A stretch of 6,688 nucleotides of DNA. It comes from an uncultured Variovorax sp. (GTDB taxonomy: Bacteria > Pseudomonadota > Gammaproteobacteria > Burkholderiales > Burkholderiaceae). The position numbers were made by a program, and so were the translations under genes. This document shows positions 1 to 6,688 of the stretch, one piece after another. The stretch covers positions 1 to 6,688 of the forward strand of contig CAMLCW010000281.1 in the NCBI GenBank assembly GCA_946478645.1, in the 5' to 3' direction. How positions within the stretch are numbered: position 1 is the first letter of the stretch; every line of letters starts with the position of its first letter. A model generated the notes under the pieces. That model had not been told where the DNA came from, did no database searches, and worked only from the letters and a program-made list of their open reading frames with translations.

Positions 1-59
1 ACTTGCCTTTTCTGGAGGGAAAAGGTGTCAACCCTGGGCAGGACGGGTCAGCGCCCATG

Positions 60-92
60 AAAAAAGCCGGCCCCAGGGGCCGGCTTTCTTTT
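60..92 (-). terminator. Intrinsic terminator of opgH, possibly bidirectional
   Basis: A GC-rich hairpin has arms GCCGGCC (66-72) and GGCCGGC (78-84) around a five-base loop. On the minus strand it is followed by six T residues (complement of 60-65) and begins about 35 bases after the opgH stop, a classic rho-independent terminator. On the plus strand the same hairpin is followed by TTTCTTTT (85-92), so it could also stop transcripts entering from the left edge. Confidence 0.9.
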
Positions 93-126
93 GTGCGCTC
101 CTTTTCAGAGCGGGAGGCTCAGCGCA

Positions 127-2133
127 TCACGCCACCGCCAGCGCGGCCGGGCGCGCGAGGCGCAGCGCATGCATCCAGGCGCGGCGCAGCACCGCCGGCG
201 AACGCGATTCCTCGGGAATCAGCAGGAAGCCGCGGTCGCGCAGCGACGTGCCCAGCGCGATCTGGCTCGTCAGCACGGTGAGCGGGATCGCCAGCAGCAG
301 CGGCAGGCCGACCGGCATGAGCCACAGCAGCGCGCTCGCGTCGATCATCGCGACACCGAGGGCCAGCGCGCCGACCACGAGGCTCATCGGCGCGAGCTGC
401 GAGACGGCGATCTTCCACGGCACGGCGGCGGCTTCGCGAGGGGGCGACTTCCAGTCGAGCTTGATGCCGGTGAGGGCGACCACCACGAACAGCGAGTGGG
501 CCAGCATCCGGACCGGTGCCTGCACGATAGCCATCGCGCTCTCGAGCACCGAGCTCTTCACCAGGCCCCAGAGGCCACCGTAGTGGCGCTGCTCCTTGCG
601 CATCAGCACGGCAGCGATGCCGAGCACGCGCGGGAGGAACAGCAGGCACAGGGTCCAGATCCAGAGTCCGGCCAGCTCCGCCGGCAGCACGCTCCAGCTC
701 GAGATCAGGCTCGAGCCGTTGAGCCACAGCGCGGTGCCGAGCGTCAGGAAGGCGAGCCACAGCGGCGCCGAGGCGTAGGCCATGGTGCCGGTCACGAACA
801 TGGCGCGGTGCACCGGGTGGATGCCGGGCTCGGCCATCAGGCGGGCGTTCTGCAGGTTGCCCTGGCACCAGCGGCGGTCACGCTGCAGTTCGGCCAGCAG
901 GTCCGGCGGCTGCTGCTCGTAGCTGCCGACCAGGTCGGCGCAGAGCCACACGTGGTAGCCGGCGCGGCGCATCAGCGCGGCCTCGACGAAGTCGTGCGAC
1001 ATGATGCCGCCCGACATGCCGCCGGTGCCCTTGATCGGTGCCAGTGCGCAGTGTTTCATGAAGGGCTCGACGCGGATGATCGCGTTGTGGCCCCAGTAGT
1101 GCGATTCGCCCAGTTGCCAGAACTGCATGCCCAGCGTGAACAGGCGGCCCGTCACGCGGGAGGCGAATTGCTGCGCGCGGGCATGCAGCGTCACGTGGCC
1201 GATGGCCTGCGTGGCGGTCTGGATGATGCCGGCGGTGGGGTTGGCTTCCATCAGCTTGACCATCGAGGTCAGGCAGTCGCCGCTCATCACGGAGTCGGCG
1301 TCGAGCACCACCATGTAGCGGTAGTCCTTGCCCCAGCGGCGGCAGAAGTCGGCGACGTTGCCGGCCTTGCGGTGGGTGCGGCGGGTGCGCAGGCGGTAAT
1401 AGACCTCGACCTGGGGCTGGTTCGGGCTCTCGGCGAGCGCGGCGCGCAGGTCTTCCCAGGCGGCGCGCTCGGCGGCGGCCGTCTCGGGGTTGTAGCTGTC
1501 GGACAGCACGAACACGTCGAACTGCTTCGCGTGGCCGGTGGCCGCGACCGATTCGCAGGTGGCGCGCAGCCCGGCAAACACCGTGGCCACGTCCTCGTTG
1601 CAGATCGGCATGATGATCGCGGTGCGAGCCTCGGGATTCATCGGGTGGTTCGCCACCTGCTTGGCCGACAGCGAATGCCTGTCACCGCGCAGCGAGACAT
1701 AGAAACCCATGAGCGCGGTCACGAAGCCGGTCACGACCCAGCCCGAGAGCAGGCCGTAGAGGCCGATCTGGCCGTATTCGAGCCAGACGTTGTCGTAGTC
1801 GGGCTGCACGCCTGCGAACAGCGTCGAGGCGATCACGGTGCTGAGCACCGTGAGCAGCATGAAGGCGTTGCGGCGGCGCGCTGCGGCGCGCTGCCAGGGC
1901 AGCGGCGCCTCGGCCGGCGCCGCCTTGGTACGCGGGCCGCCGGCGCCGAGCTTGACCAGCAGGGCGGTGCCGATGCTGTTCCAGAAGCCGCGCCAGGGGC
2001 GCGGCGCCATGGAACCGCGGTTCATCGGCGGTGCGGTCACGGAATTGGGGTGGCGTTCTTCGCGCACCGGGCTGCGGCGCGAGAAATCGGTGTCGGCCAG
2101 CACATTCAGTTGGGAGAAGTCGTTCGGCTTCAT
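127..2133 (-). CDS. opgH: Glucans biosynthesis glucosyltransferase H (OpgH/MdoH)
   Basis: A 668-residue inner-membrane family-2 glycosyltransferase that uses cytosolic UDP-glucose to build and export the linear beta-glucan backbone of osmoregulated periplasmic glucans. Membrane segments are near 88-109 and 125-147, then the cytoplasmic GT domain: TAIIMPICNED (171-181), SDSYNPE (211-217), the DAD motif Asp278-Asp280, GESHYWGHNAIIRV (342-355), SHDFVEAALMRRAG (379-392), and RxxRW at 418-422. Several further membrane segments follow (about 443-467, 484-512, 545-557, 580-625). ATG 2133 was chosen because residues from it resemble family N-termini; an in-frame TTG at 2208 adds an atypical stretch. 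The protein ends just after FLLIPEE and so lacks the cytoplasmic tail of roughly 180-200 residues found in E. coli OpgH (847 residues). A terminator follows about 35 bases after the stop, so this looks like a natural short form. No opgG is adjacent. The gene is likely driven from the sigma-54-type promoter at 2360-2375. Confidence 0.95.
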   Translation of the reverse strand: MKPNDFSQLNVLADTDFSRRSPVREERHPNSVTAPPMNRGSMAPRPWRGFWNSIGTALLVKLGAGGPRTKAAPAEAPLPWQRAAARRRNAFMLLTVLSTVIASTLFAGVQPDYDNVWLEYGQIGLYGLLSGWVVTGFVTALMGFYVSLRGDRHSLSAKQVANHPMNPEARTAIIMPICNEDVATVFAGLRATCESVAATGHAKQFDVFVLSDSYNPETAAAERAAWEDLRAALAESPNQPQVEVYYRLRTRRTHRKAGNVADFCRRWGKDYRYMVVLDADSVMSGDCLTSMVKLMEANPTAGIIQTATQAIGHVTLHARAQQFASRVTGRLFTLGMQFWQLGESHYWGHNAIIRVEPFMKHCALAPIKGTGGMSGGIMSHDFVEAALMRRAGYHVWLCADLVGSYEQQPPDLLAELQRDRRWCQGNLQNARLMAEPGIHPVHRAMFVTGTMAYASAPLWLAFLTLGTALWLNGSSLISSWSVLPAELAGLWIWTLCLLFLPRVLGIAAVLMRKEQRHYGGLWGLVKSSVLESAMAIVQAPVRMLAHSLFVVVALTGIKLDWKSPPREAAAVPWKIAVSQLAPMSLVVGALALGVAMIDASALLWLMPVGLPLLLAIPLTVLTSQIALGTSLRDRGFLLIPEESRSPAVLRRAWMHALRLARPAALAVA

Positions 2134-2241
2134 GTGATTTACCAACGTTGCTTGTCGAGGGAAGAAGAAGAGATGTCGCCAATGGCCGGAAAGCGCTTGA
2201 CGACGCAATCCGGTTCAGCGCCCGCCGAGCCCGGGAGGGCG

Positions 2242-2261
2242 GCCGGCGAATGCCCGCCGGC
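2242..2261 (-). other. Strong hairpin in the predicted opgH leader
   Basis: Arms GCCGGCG (2242-2248) and CGCCGGC (2255-2261) flank a six-base loop; outer segments GCGGCC (2239-2244) and GGCCGC (2266-2271) can pair instead. The hairpin lies in the leader expected from the sigma-54 promoter, about 110 bases before the opgH start. No T-run follows on the minus strand, so it is not a terminator. It may affect leader stability or translation; a role is unproven. Confidence 0.4.
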
Positions 2262-2354
2262 ACGGGGCCGCACGGGGAAAAACTGCTTTTGACGCAGGCC
2301 GTCGCGCTGCGGACGCAGTGCGAAAGATGGGCTGTGGAGTGCTGTCATGCCAGT

Positions 2355-2371
2355 ACAGGGGCAAACCCTGT
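2355..2371. repeat. Inverted repeat spanning the sigma-54 promoter
   Basis: Arms ACAGGG (2355-2360) and CCCTGT (2366-2371) flank GCAAA; one wobble and one further pair can extend it to 2353-2373 in plus-strand RNA. It covers the -12 element and reaches into the -24 element, so a repressor bound here would block sigma-54 RNA polymerase. It may equally be chance or an RNA hairpin of a plus-strand transcript. Confidence 0.4.
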
Positions 2372-2375
2372 GCCA
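2360..2375 (-). promoter_or_regulatory. Sigma-54 (-24/-12) promoter reading toward opgH
   Basis: The minus strand reads TGGCAC-AGGGT-TTGC-C, preceded by C at the Y position. Compared with the known consensus YTGGCACG-N4-TTGCW, all six bases of the -24 core and all four of the -12 core match with exact spacing. Only the G after the -24 core (A here) and the final W (C here) differ. The predicted start is near 2349, giving an opgH leader of about 215 nt. The location directly after a gene for a sigma-54 activator strengthens the call. Function is inferred; the match is seen. Confidence 0.78.
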
Positions 2376-2386
2376 GCTCCGAAAAA

Positions 2387-2403
2387 TCGTTGTGCATCAA
2401 CGA
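2387..2403. repeat. Perfect 6-bp inverted repeat overlapping the IHF-like site
   Basis: Arms TCGTTG (2387-2392) and CAACGA (2398-2403) flank the five-base loop TGCAT. It could be a hairpin in RNA from either strand or a protein site. It shares bases with the IHF match, so only one of these readings may be meaningful. Confidence 0.45.
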
Positions 2404-2407
2404 CTTG
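2395..2407. promoter_or_regulatory. Candidate IHF site between enhancer and promoter
   Basis: The plus strand reads CATCAACGACTTG, which matches the IHF consensus WATCAANNNNTTR at every specified base except the first. It is centred about 52 bp upstream of the predicted start, between the dyad and the -24/-12 elements, where IHF bends DNA at many sigma-54 promoters. The local run of A residues at 2382-2386 lies on the promoter side. The short consensus occurs by chance, so position is the main support. Confidence 0.42.
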
Positions 2408-2446
2408 GCGCGATTCGGCGGTATTTCGAGCTGCCGGAGGCGCCGT

Positions 2447-2470
2447 CGGGGGCCTGAAACCCCCGTTTTT
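2447..2470 (+). terminator. Plus-strand intrinsic-terminator-like hairpin
   Basis: Arms CGGGGG (2447-2452) and CCCCCG (2460-2465) flank CCTGAAA and are followed at once by five T residues (2466-2470). On the minus strand the hairpin is preceded by A residues and not followed by T, so it does not look like the qseF terminator. No plus-strand gene precedes it. It may end a small plus-strand RNA or block antisense transcription into qseF. Confidence 0.6.
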
Positions 2471-2488
2471 GTCGCCGAATCCCGACAA
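2469..2488. promoter_or_regulatory. Candidate QseF/GlrR enhancer site (TGTC-N10-GACA)
   Basis: A palindrome with six-base arms TTGTCG (2469-2474) and CGACAA (2483-2488) contains TGTC-N10-GACA exactly. As I recall, this is the pattern recognised by GlrR/QseF upstream of glmY and glmZ in enterobacteria, and the recognition helix of the neighbouring QseF looks conserved. Its centre lies about 130 bp upstream of the predicted sigma-54 start, a normal enhancer distance. I see one full site only, whereas enhancers often have two or three. Confidence 0.58.
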
Positions 2489-2507
2489 GCGCCGGTGGCG
2501 TCTACAA

Positions 2508-2523
2508 GATTTCGTTAGAAATC
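2508..2523. repeat. Low-GC palindrome just after the qseF stop
   Basis: Arms GATTTC (2508-2513) and GAAATC (2518-2523) flank GTTA, seven bases downstream of the qseF stop codon. It stands out from the GC-rich surroundings. The stem is weak and the bases after it on the minus strand (TTGTAG) are not a terminator T-tract, so it may be a weak 3' end structure or a protein-binding dyad. Confidence 0.35.
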
Positions 2524-2529
2524 AAGCAC

Positions 2530-3926
<1,397 letters not shown>

Positions 3927-3930
<4 letters not shown>

Positions 3931-4577
3931 CGCGGGGCGGCCGGCGGCGGCAGGGCCGGCGCCGCCGGGGTGTTGGGCCGCGCGAAGCTGCGCTCGATGG
4001 CGCGCAGCGCTTCGATGCGGTCGTTGAGCTGGTCGATGCGGCGCTGGCTCTCGCGCAACTGCTGCACCTGCTTGTCGCGGTCGTCCTCGACGCGGCGCTG
4101 CTCCACGTAGCGGGCCGCGAGCGCGCGCGCGAGCGGCTGCAGCGGCTGCGCCTCGGGCGACGGATTGGCGATCACGCGCTGCAGCAGGCCCAGCGCGCGC
4201 GCCAGGTCGGCCGGCACGCGCGTCTGCGCGAGCAGCAGCGCGAGCTGCATCTGCGCGGTGGGCGAATCGCCCGGATCGCCGGCGCGCGCGATCTCGGCAT
4301 TGAGCTCGTTGCCGCCGAGCGGCCGCACCTTGTCGGCGTAGGCCAGCATGGCCGCGACCGGGCCCTGGGTCATGAGCGTGAAGAGCGATGCCGGCTGGGT
4401 GGCGGGTGCCTTCGGCTCGGCCTCGACAGGCATCACGCGCGGCACCGCGGGCGGCGGCGGCAGCACCTGGGCCTCGGCGGGGGGCGGAGGCTGCGTCGCG
4501 CAGGCGCCCAGCAGCAGGGCGAAAGGCAACGCCATCGCTGTGCGAAGGATCGGGCTGCGGACGAACGGAACGGGCAT
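3927..4577 (-). CDS. qseG: Small proline-rich lipoprotein, QseG (YfhG) type
   Basis: A 216-residue predicted lipoprotein. The signal peptide has Arg7 and Arg12, a hydrophobic stretch at about 14-23, and lipobox L-G-A-C with lipidated Cys26. The next residue is Ala, not Asp, which favours outer-membrane sorting. A Pro-rich linker follows (about 28-62), then a helical region (about 65-160) and a strongly charged heptad-like coiled coil (about 157-198), ending in a Pro/Ala tail. I chose ATG 4577 because it gives a proper signal peptide; a TTG further upstream (4628) adds an unneeded extension. No good ribosome binding site is visible, and 72 bases separate it from the kinase stop. In E. coli, QseG sits between qseE and qseF and contacts the periplasmic part of QseE to tune its activity. 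Assignment rests mainly on gene position plus lipoprotein and coiled-coil architecture, since sequence conservation in this family is low. Confidence 0.78.
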
Positions 4578-4649
4578 GGATCGGCGAAGAAAGATCAAGA
4601 CGCGGTGTTTTTCTGAGAGGGACGCCAAAAAAGGCTCGACGGGGAAGGT

Positions 4650-6077
4650 TCAGGCCGTGCGCGGCAGTTCGATGCGGAACCGTGCGCCGGGCCCGCCTGC
4701 CTGCAGGGCGATGCGGCCCCCATGGGCAGCAATGTACTCCTGCACGATCGAAAGGCCGATGCCCGTGCCCTTGACGGCATGCTCGGGCTGGCGCTCGCCC
4801 CTGAAGAACGGCTCGAAAATGCGGTCCCGGTCGCCCTCGGCAATACCCGGGCCGGCGTCGTTGACATCGATGTGGGCCGCCTCCGGCGTGCCCGACACGG
4901 CGATCGTGATGACGCCGCCGCGCACCGAATACCGGATCGCGTTCGACAGCAGGTTGGCAATCGCCGTCCCCAGCTTCGTGCGGTCCACCGTGAGCGTGAT
5001 CGGCTCGCCTTCGACCTGCACGCGCAGCCCGTGGGCCTGCCACTGCAGGCGCTGCGACTCGACCTGTTCCTCGATCAGCGCGAGCAGCTCGGTGCGTTCG
5101 CGGCGCAGCTCGCGCGCCTCGAAGGCGGCCGCATTGAAGCGCAGCAGGGCCTCGATCTGGCCCTGCAGCGCGACGGTGTTCTGGTTCAGGATCTGCGCCA
5201 CTTCGAGCTGCGCCGGGTTCAATGGCCCGGTCACGCCATCCTCGAGCAGCGAGACCCCCTCGCGCAGCGCCGCCAGCGGCGTCTTGAGCTCGTGCGACAC
5301 ATGGCGCAGGAAGCGCGCCTTGTCGGCGTCGAGCTCAGTCAGCCGCAGGCGCAGCCACTCCAGCTGCTGCGACAGGCGCCGCACGTCGGCCGGTCCGCGG
5401 ATGTCGATCGGCTCGTCGAGCCGGTTCTGGCCCAGGCCGACGATCGCGTGCTCCAGGCGCTTGAACGGCCGCGCGAGCCAGATGCCGAAGGCCAGCGCGA
5501 GCGACACCGCGAGCACGCTGGCCGCGACCACTTCGCGCATCAGCCGGCGGCGCGCGTCCTCGATGCGCTTGGACAGCGCGTCGTTCTGCAGCTCGATGAG
5601 GAACTGGGCCTGCTGCGCCAGGTTGGTGTTGAGCGAGTCGAGCTCGCGGAACTGCATCGCCATGCTGCTCTCGCGCGACAGGGCGCTGTCGGCGTTGCCG
5701 CTCATCAGGCTCTGGATCACGCCGAGCTGGGCACGCCACATCTCGATGCCGGCCGGCGCCAGGCCGTTGCGCGCCATGCGCTCGAGCACCTGGTTCGCCT
5801 CGCGTGCGGCGTCGTCGAAGCGGCGGCGCAGCACCGTGTCGTTGAGCACCAGCGACTGGCGTCCGGCGCGCTCCATCGCGGCGCTGCGCTCGGCCAGCGA
5901 CTGGGCCGCGCCCGACAGCCGCAGGGCGCGCGCCGCGGCGTCGCGGCTCTGGGTCATGAGCGCGTCGTACTGGAACACCGAGCGCAGCGCCACGCCCACC
6001 AGCAGCGCGGTGATCAGCAGGAACGCGAAGAGCAGGAGCTGCTGGAACGAGCCCAGCCGTGATGGCCGCTTCGCCAT
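4650..6077 (-). CDS. qseE: Sensor histidine kinase, QseE/GlrK type
   Basis: A 475-residue inner-membrane sensor kinase, the same length as I recall for E. coli GlrK/QseE. The start is ATG at 6077, overlapping the miaB stop; the open frame runs further upstream but only inside miaB. Order: transmembrane segment about 11-32, periplasmic, mostly helical sensor region about 33-181, second membrane segment about 182-201, HAMP about 201-253, H-box with phospho-acceptor His262 (RHVSHELKTP), N-box NLLSNA with Asn379, G1 box DAGPG (407-411), F-box FEPFFRG (421-427), and G2 box KGTGIGLS (436-443). All catalytic motifs are intact. No Shine-Dalgarno is evident, as expected for coupled translation. A QseG-like lipoprotein and a QseF-like regulator follow, which is the qseE-qseG-qseF order of enterobacteria and supports the subfamily. 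It should autophosphorylate and pass phosphate to QseF. The signal is unknown here. Confidence 0.9.
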   Translation of the reverse strand: MAKRPSRLGSFQQLLLFAFLLITALLVGVALRSVFQYDALMTQSRDAAARALRLSGAAQSLAERSAAMERAGRQSLVLNDTVLRRRFDDAAREANQVLERMARNGLAPAGIEMWRAQLGVIQSLMSGNADSALSRESSMAMQFRELDSLNTNLAQQAQFLIELQNDALSKRIEDARRRLMREVVAASVLAVSLALAFGIWLARPFKRLEHAIVGLGQNRLDEPIDIRGPADVRRLSQQLEWLRLRLTELDADKARFLRHVSHELKTPLAALREGVSLLEDGVTGPLNPAQLEVAQILNQNTVALQGQIEALLRFNAAAFEARELRRERTELLALIEEQVESQRLQWQAHGLRVQVEGEPITLTVDRTKLGTAIANLLSNAIRYSVRGGVITIAVSGTPEAAHIDVNDAGPGIAEGDRDRIFEPFFRGERQPEHAVKGTGIGLSIVQEYIAAHGGRIALQAGGPGARFRIELPRTA

Positions 6078-6688
6078 CAGGCGCCGAGCGCGGCGGACGC
6101 CGGCACCGTGCTCGTCGACGATTCGCGCACGGCGACTTCGCCGCGCAGCGTGTAGGCCAGCGAGCGCGTGATGCGCAGGTCGACCATCTGGCCGACGAGC
6201 CGGCCCGCCAACGGGGAGGGCGCCTCGAAGTTGACCACGCGGTTGCACGCGGTGCGGCCCATGAGTTCGGCCGCATCCTTGCGCGAGGCGCCTTCGACCA
6301 GCACGCGCTGCGTGGTGCCGACCAGCGCATCGCCGAAGCGGCGCACATTGCCGTCGATCACCTTCTGCAGCGTCTGCAGCCGCGCGAGCTTGACCTCGTG
6401 CGGCGTGTCGTCGTGCAGCGCGGCGGCCGGCGTGCCCGGGCGCGGGCTGAAGATGAAGCTGAAGCTGTTGTCGAACCGGCAGTCGTCGATGAGCTTCATC
6501 ATCTTGTCGAAATCTTCCGCGGTCTCGCCCGGGAAGCCGACGATGAAGTCGCTCGACAGCGCGAGCTCGGGCCGGATGGCGCGCAGCTTGCGCACCGTGC
6601 TCTTGTATTCCATGGCCGTGTAGCCGCGCTTCATCGCCATCAGGATGCGGTCGCTGCCGTGCTGCACCGGCAGGTGCAGGTGGCTCAC
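6077..6688 (-). CDS. miaB: tRNA-2-methylthio-N6-dimethylallyladenosine synthase MiaB, 3' part only
   Basis: The last 203 residues of MiaB are present; the gene begins beyond the right edge, so the GTG at the edge is an internal Val. MiaB is a cytoplasmic radical-SAM, two-[4Fe-4S] enzyme that adds the 2-methylthio group to i6A37 of tRNAs reading UNN codons. Family hallmarks seen: [14 protein letters not shown] at visible residues 3-16, [12 protein letters not shown] at about 45-56, [14 protein letters not shown] at about 76-89, and a C-terminal TRAM domain with the TQRVLVEG and [11 protein letters not shown] stretches. The latter parallels GRTENNRVVNFE in E. coli MiaB as I recall it. The N-terminal domain and the CxxxCxxC cluster lie outside the window. 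The TGA stop shares its A with the ATG of the kinase gene (TGATG, 6075-6079), which implies co-transcription and probably translational coupling. Identity is secure; the full length cannot be seen. Confidence 0.96.
   Translation of the reverse strand: MSHLHLPVQHGSDRILMAMKRGYTAMEYKSTVRKLRAIRPELALSSDFIVGFPGETAEDFDKMMKLIDDCRFDNSFSFIFSPRPGTPAAALHDDTPHEVKLARLQTLQKVIDGNVRRFGDALVGTTQRVLVEGASRKDAAELMGRTACNRVVNFEAPSPLAGRLVGQMVDLRITRSLAYTLRGEVAVRESSTSTVPASAALGA

Larger units (their letters stand above)
2134..2529. other. qseF-opgH intergenic control region
   Basis: These 396 bases hold no convincing gene: the short open frames lack ribosome binding sites and have weaker third-position G/C bias than the flanking genes. 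The region contains, in the direction of opgH transcription, a low-GC palindrome at 2508-2523, a TGTC-N10-GACA dyad (2469-2488), a plus-strand terminator-like hairpin (2447-2470), an IHF-like match (2395-2407), a sigma-54 promoter (2360-2375), and a leader of about 215 nt with a strong hairpin (2242-2261). It reads as a regulatory region. A small RNA inside it cannot be excluded. Confidence 0.7.

Noticed and set aside
1..59. TTGACA on the minus strand (complement of 26-31) as a promoter for a gene beyond the left edge, and a plus-strand frame ending in TGA at 58-60
   Set aside because: No acceptable -10 box lies 16-18 bases after the TTGACA. The 19 visible codons of the plus frame have codon use unlike the other genes. 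Neither can be judged without more sequence to the left.
2134..2208. TTG start at 2208 for opgH
   Set aside because: It adds 25 residues with no family resemblance; ATG 2133 is better. The ribosome binding site is weak for both, so this rests on protein similarity.
2261..2277. Direct repeat CACGGGG-CCG-CACGGGG
   Set aside because: Seven-base repeat in GC-rich DNA; likely chance, with no matching copies elsewhere in the gap.
91..2292. Long plus-strand open frame covering opgH in antisense
   Set aside because: It is a shadow of opgH: high-GC coding sequence leaves the opposite strand open. The predicted protein is rich in His, Arg, Gly and Gln with no known domain, while the minus strand encodes a full glucosyltransferase.
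2173..2292. 39-codon plus-strand open frame after a GA-rich stretch resembling a ribosome binding site
   Set aside because: The purine run is far from the ATG, the peptide is low-complexity, and the frame is the tail of the antisense shadow of opgH. No independent support.
4578..4649. Terminator or promoter between qseE and qseG
   Set aside because: The 72-base gap has a short GCC-T6-GGC element but no real stem, and no promoter motif, so the genes are most simply one transcript.
3931..5043. N-terminal extension of qseF through qseG and into qseE
   Set aside because: The in-frame stretch before ATG 3930 is out-of-frame reading of the lipoprotein and kinase genes. A normal receiver domain begins at MSTTGARLLVVDDD, and 466 residues is the usual family length.
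4348..6171. Long plus-strand open frames opposite qseG and qseE (also 4722-6062)
   Set aside because: Antisense shadows with Ser/Arg/Ala- or Arg/His/Gln-rich composition; the minus strand has all kinase motifs.
6078..6248. Upstream start for the kinase
   Set aside because: The extension lies in another frame of the miaB TRAM region. ATG 6077 gives the correct kinase length and places the first membrane segment at the N-terminus.

Overview
The window is GC-rich with strong G/C preference at third codon positions. All four recognisable genes lie on the minus strand and resemble Burkholderiales (Betaproteobacteria) homologues, most likely Comamonadaceae (Variovorax/Acidovorax-like). The taxonomic call is inference from protein flavour and gene order. 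There is no sign of mobile DNA, CRISPR or tRNA/rRNA.

Reading in the direction of transcription (right to left): the 3' part of miaB (tRNA ms2i6A37 methylthiotransferase, cut by the right edge) overlaps a sensor kinase of the QseE/GlrK type by one base (TGATG). A small proline-rich lipoprotein of the QseG type follows, then a sigma-54-dependent response regulator of the QseF/GlrR type that overlaps the lipoprotein gene by four bases (ATGA). These form a likely miaB-qseE-qseG-qseF operon. After a 396-bp gap comes opgH (mdoH), the membrane glucosyltransferase for osmoregulated periplasmic glucans, closed by a strong intrinsic terminator at about 60-92.

The most interesting part is the qseF-opgH gap (2134-2529). 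Oriented toward opgH it carries a near-perfect sigma-54 -24/-12 promoter (TGGCAC-N5-TTGC, 2360-2375). A candidate IHF site lies about 50 bp upstream of the predicted start, and a palindrome containing TGTC-N10-GACA is centred about 130 bp upstream. That spacing is the textbook layout of an enhancer-dependent promoter. As I recall it, the half-site pattern is the one bound by QseF/GlrR at enterobacterial glmY/glmZ. The helix-turn-helix of the QseF encoded next door is almost the same as my memory of the E. coli one. The simplest hypothesis is a self-contained module: an envelope-sensing kinase with its periplasmic lipoprotein partner phosphorylates QseF, which then activates opgH (or a short RNA in its leader) through sigma-54. 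In enterobacteria the same system controls glucosamine-6-phosphate synthesis through an sRNA, so a periplasmic-glucan target here would be a rewired output.

Other points of note are a GAFTDA variant of the sigma-54-contacting GAFTGA loop in QseF, a short OpgH lacking the long E. coli C-terminal tail and without an adjacent opgG, a structured opgH leader of about 215 nt, and an orphan plus-strand terminator-like hairpin in the gap.
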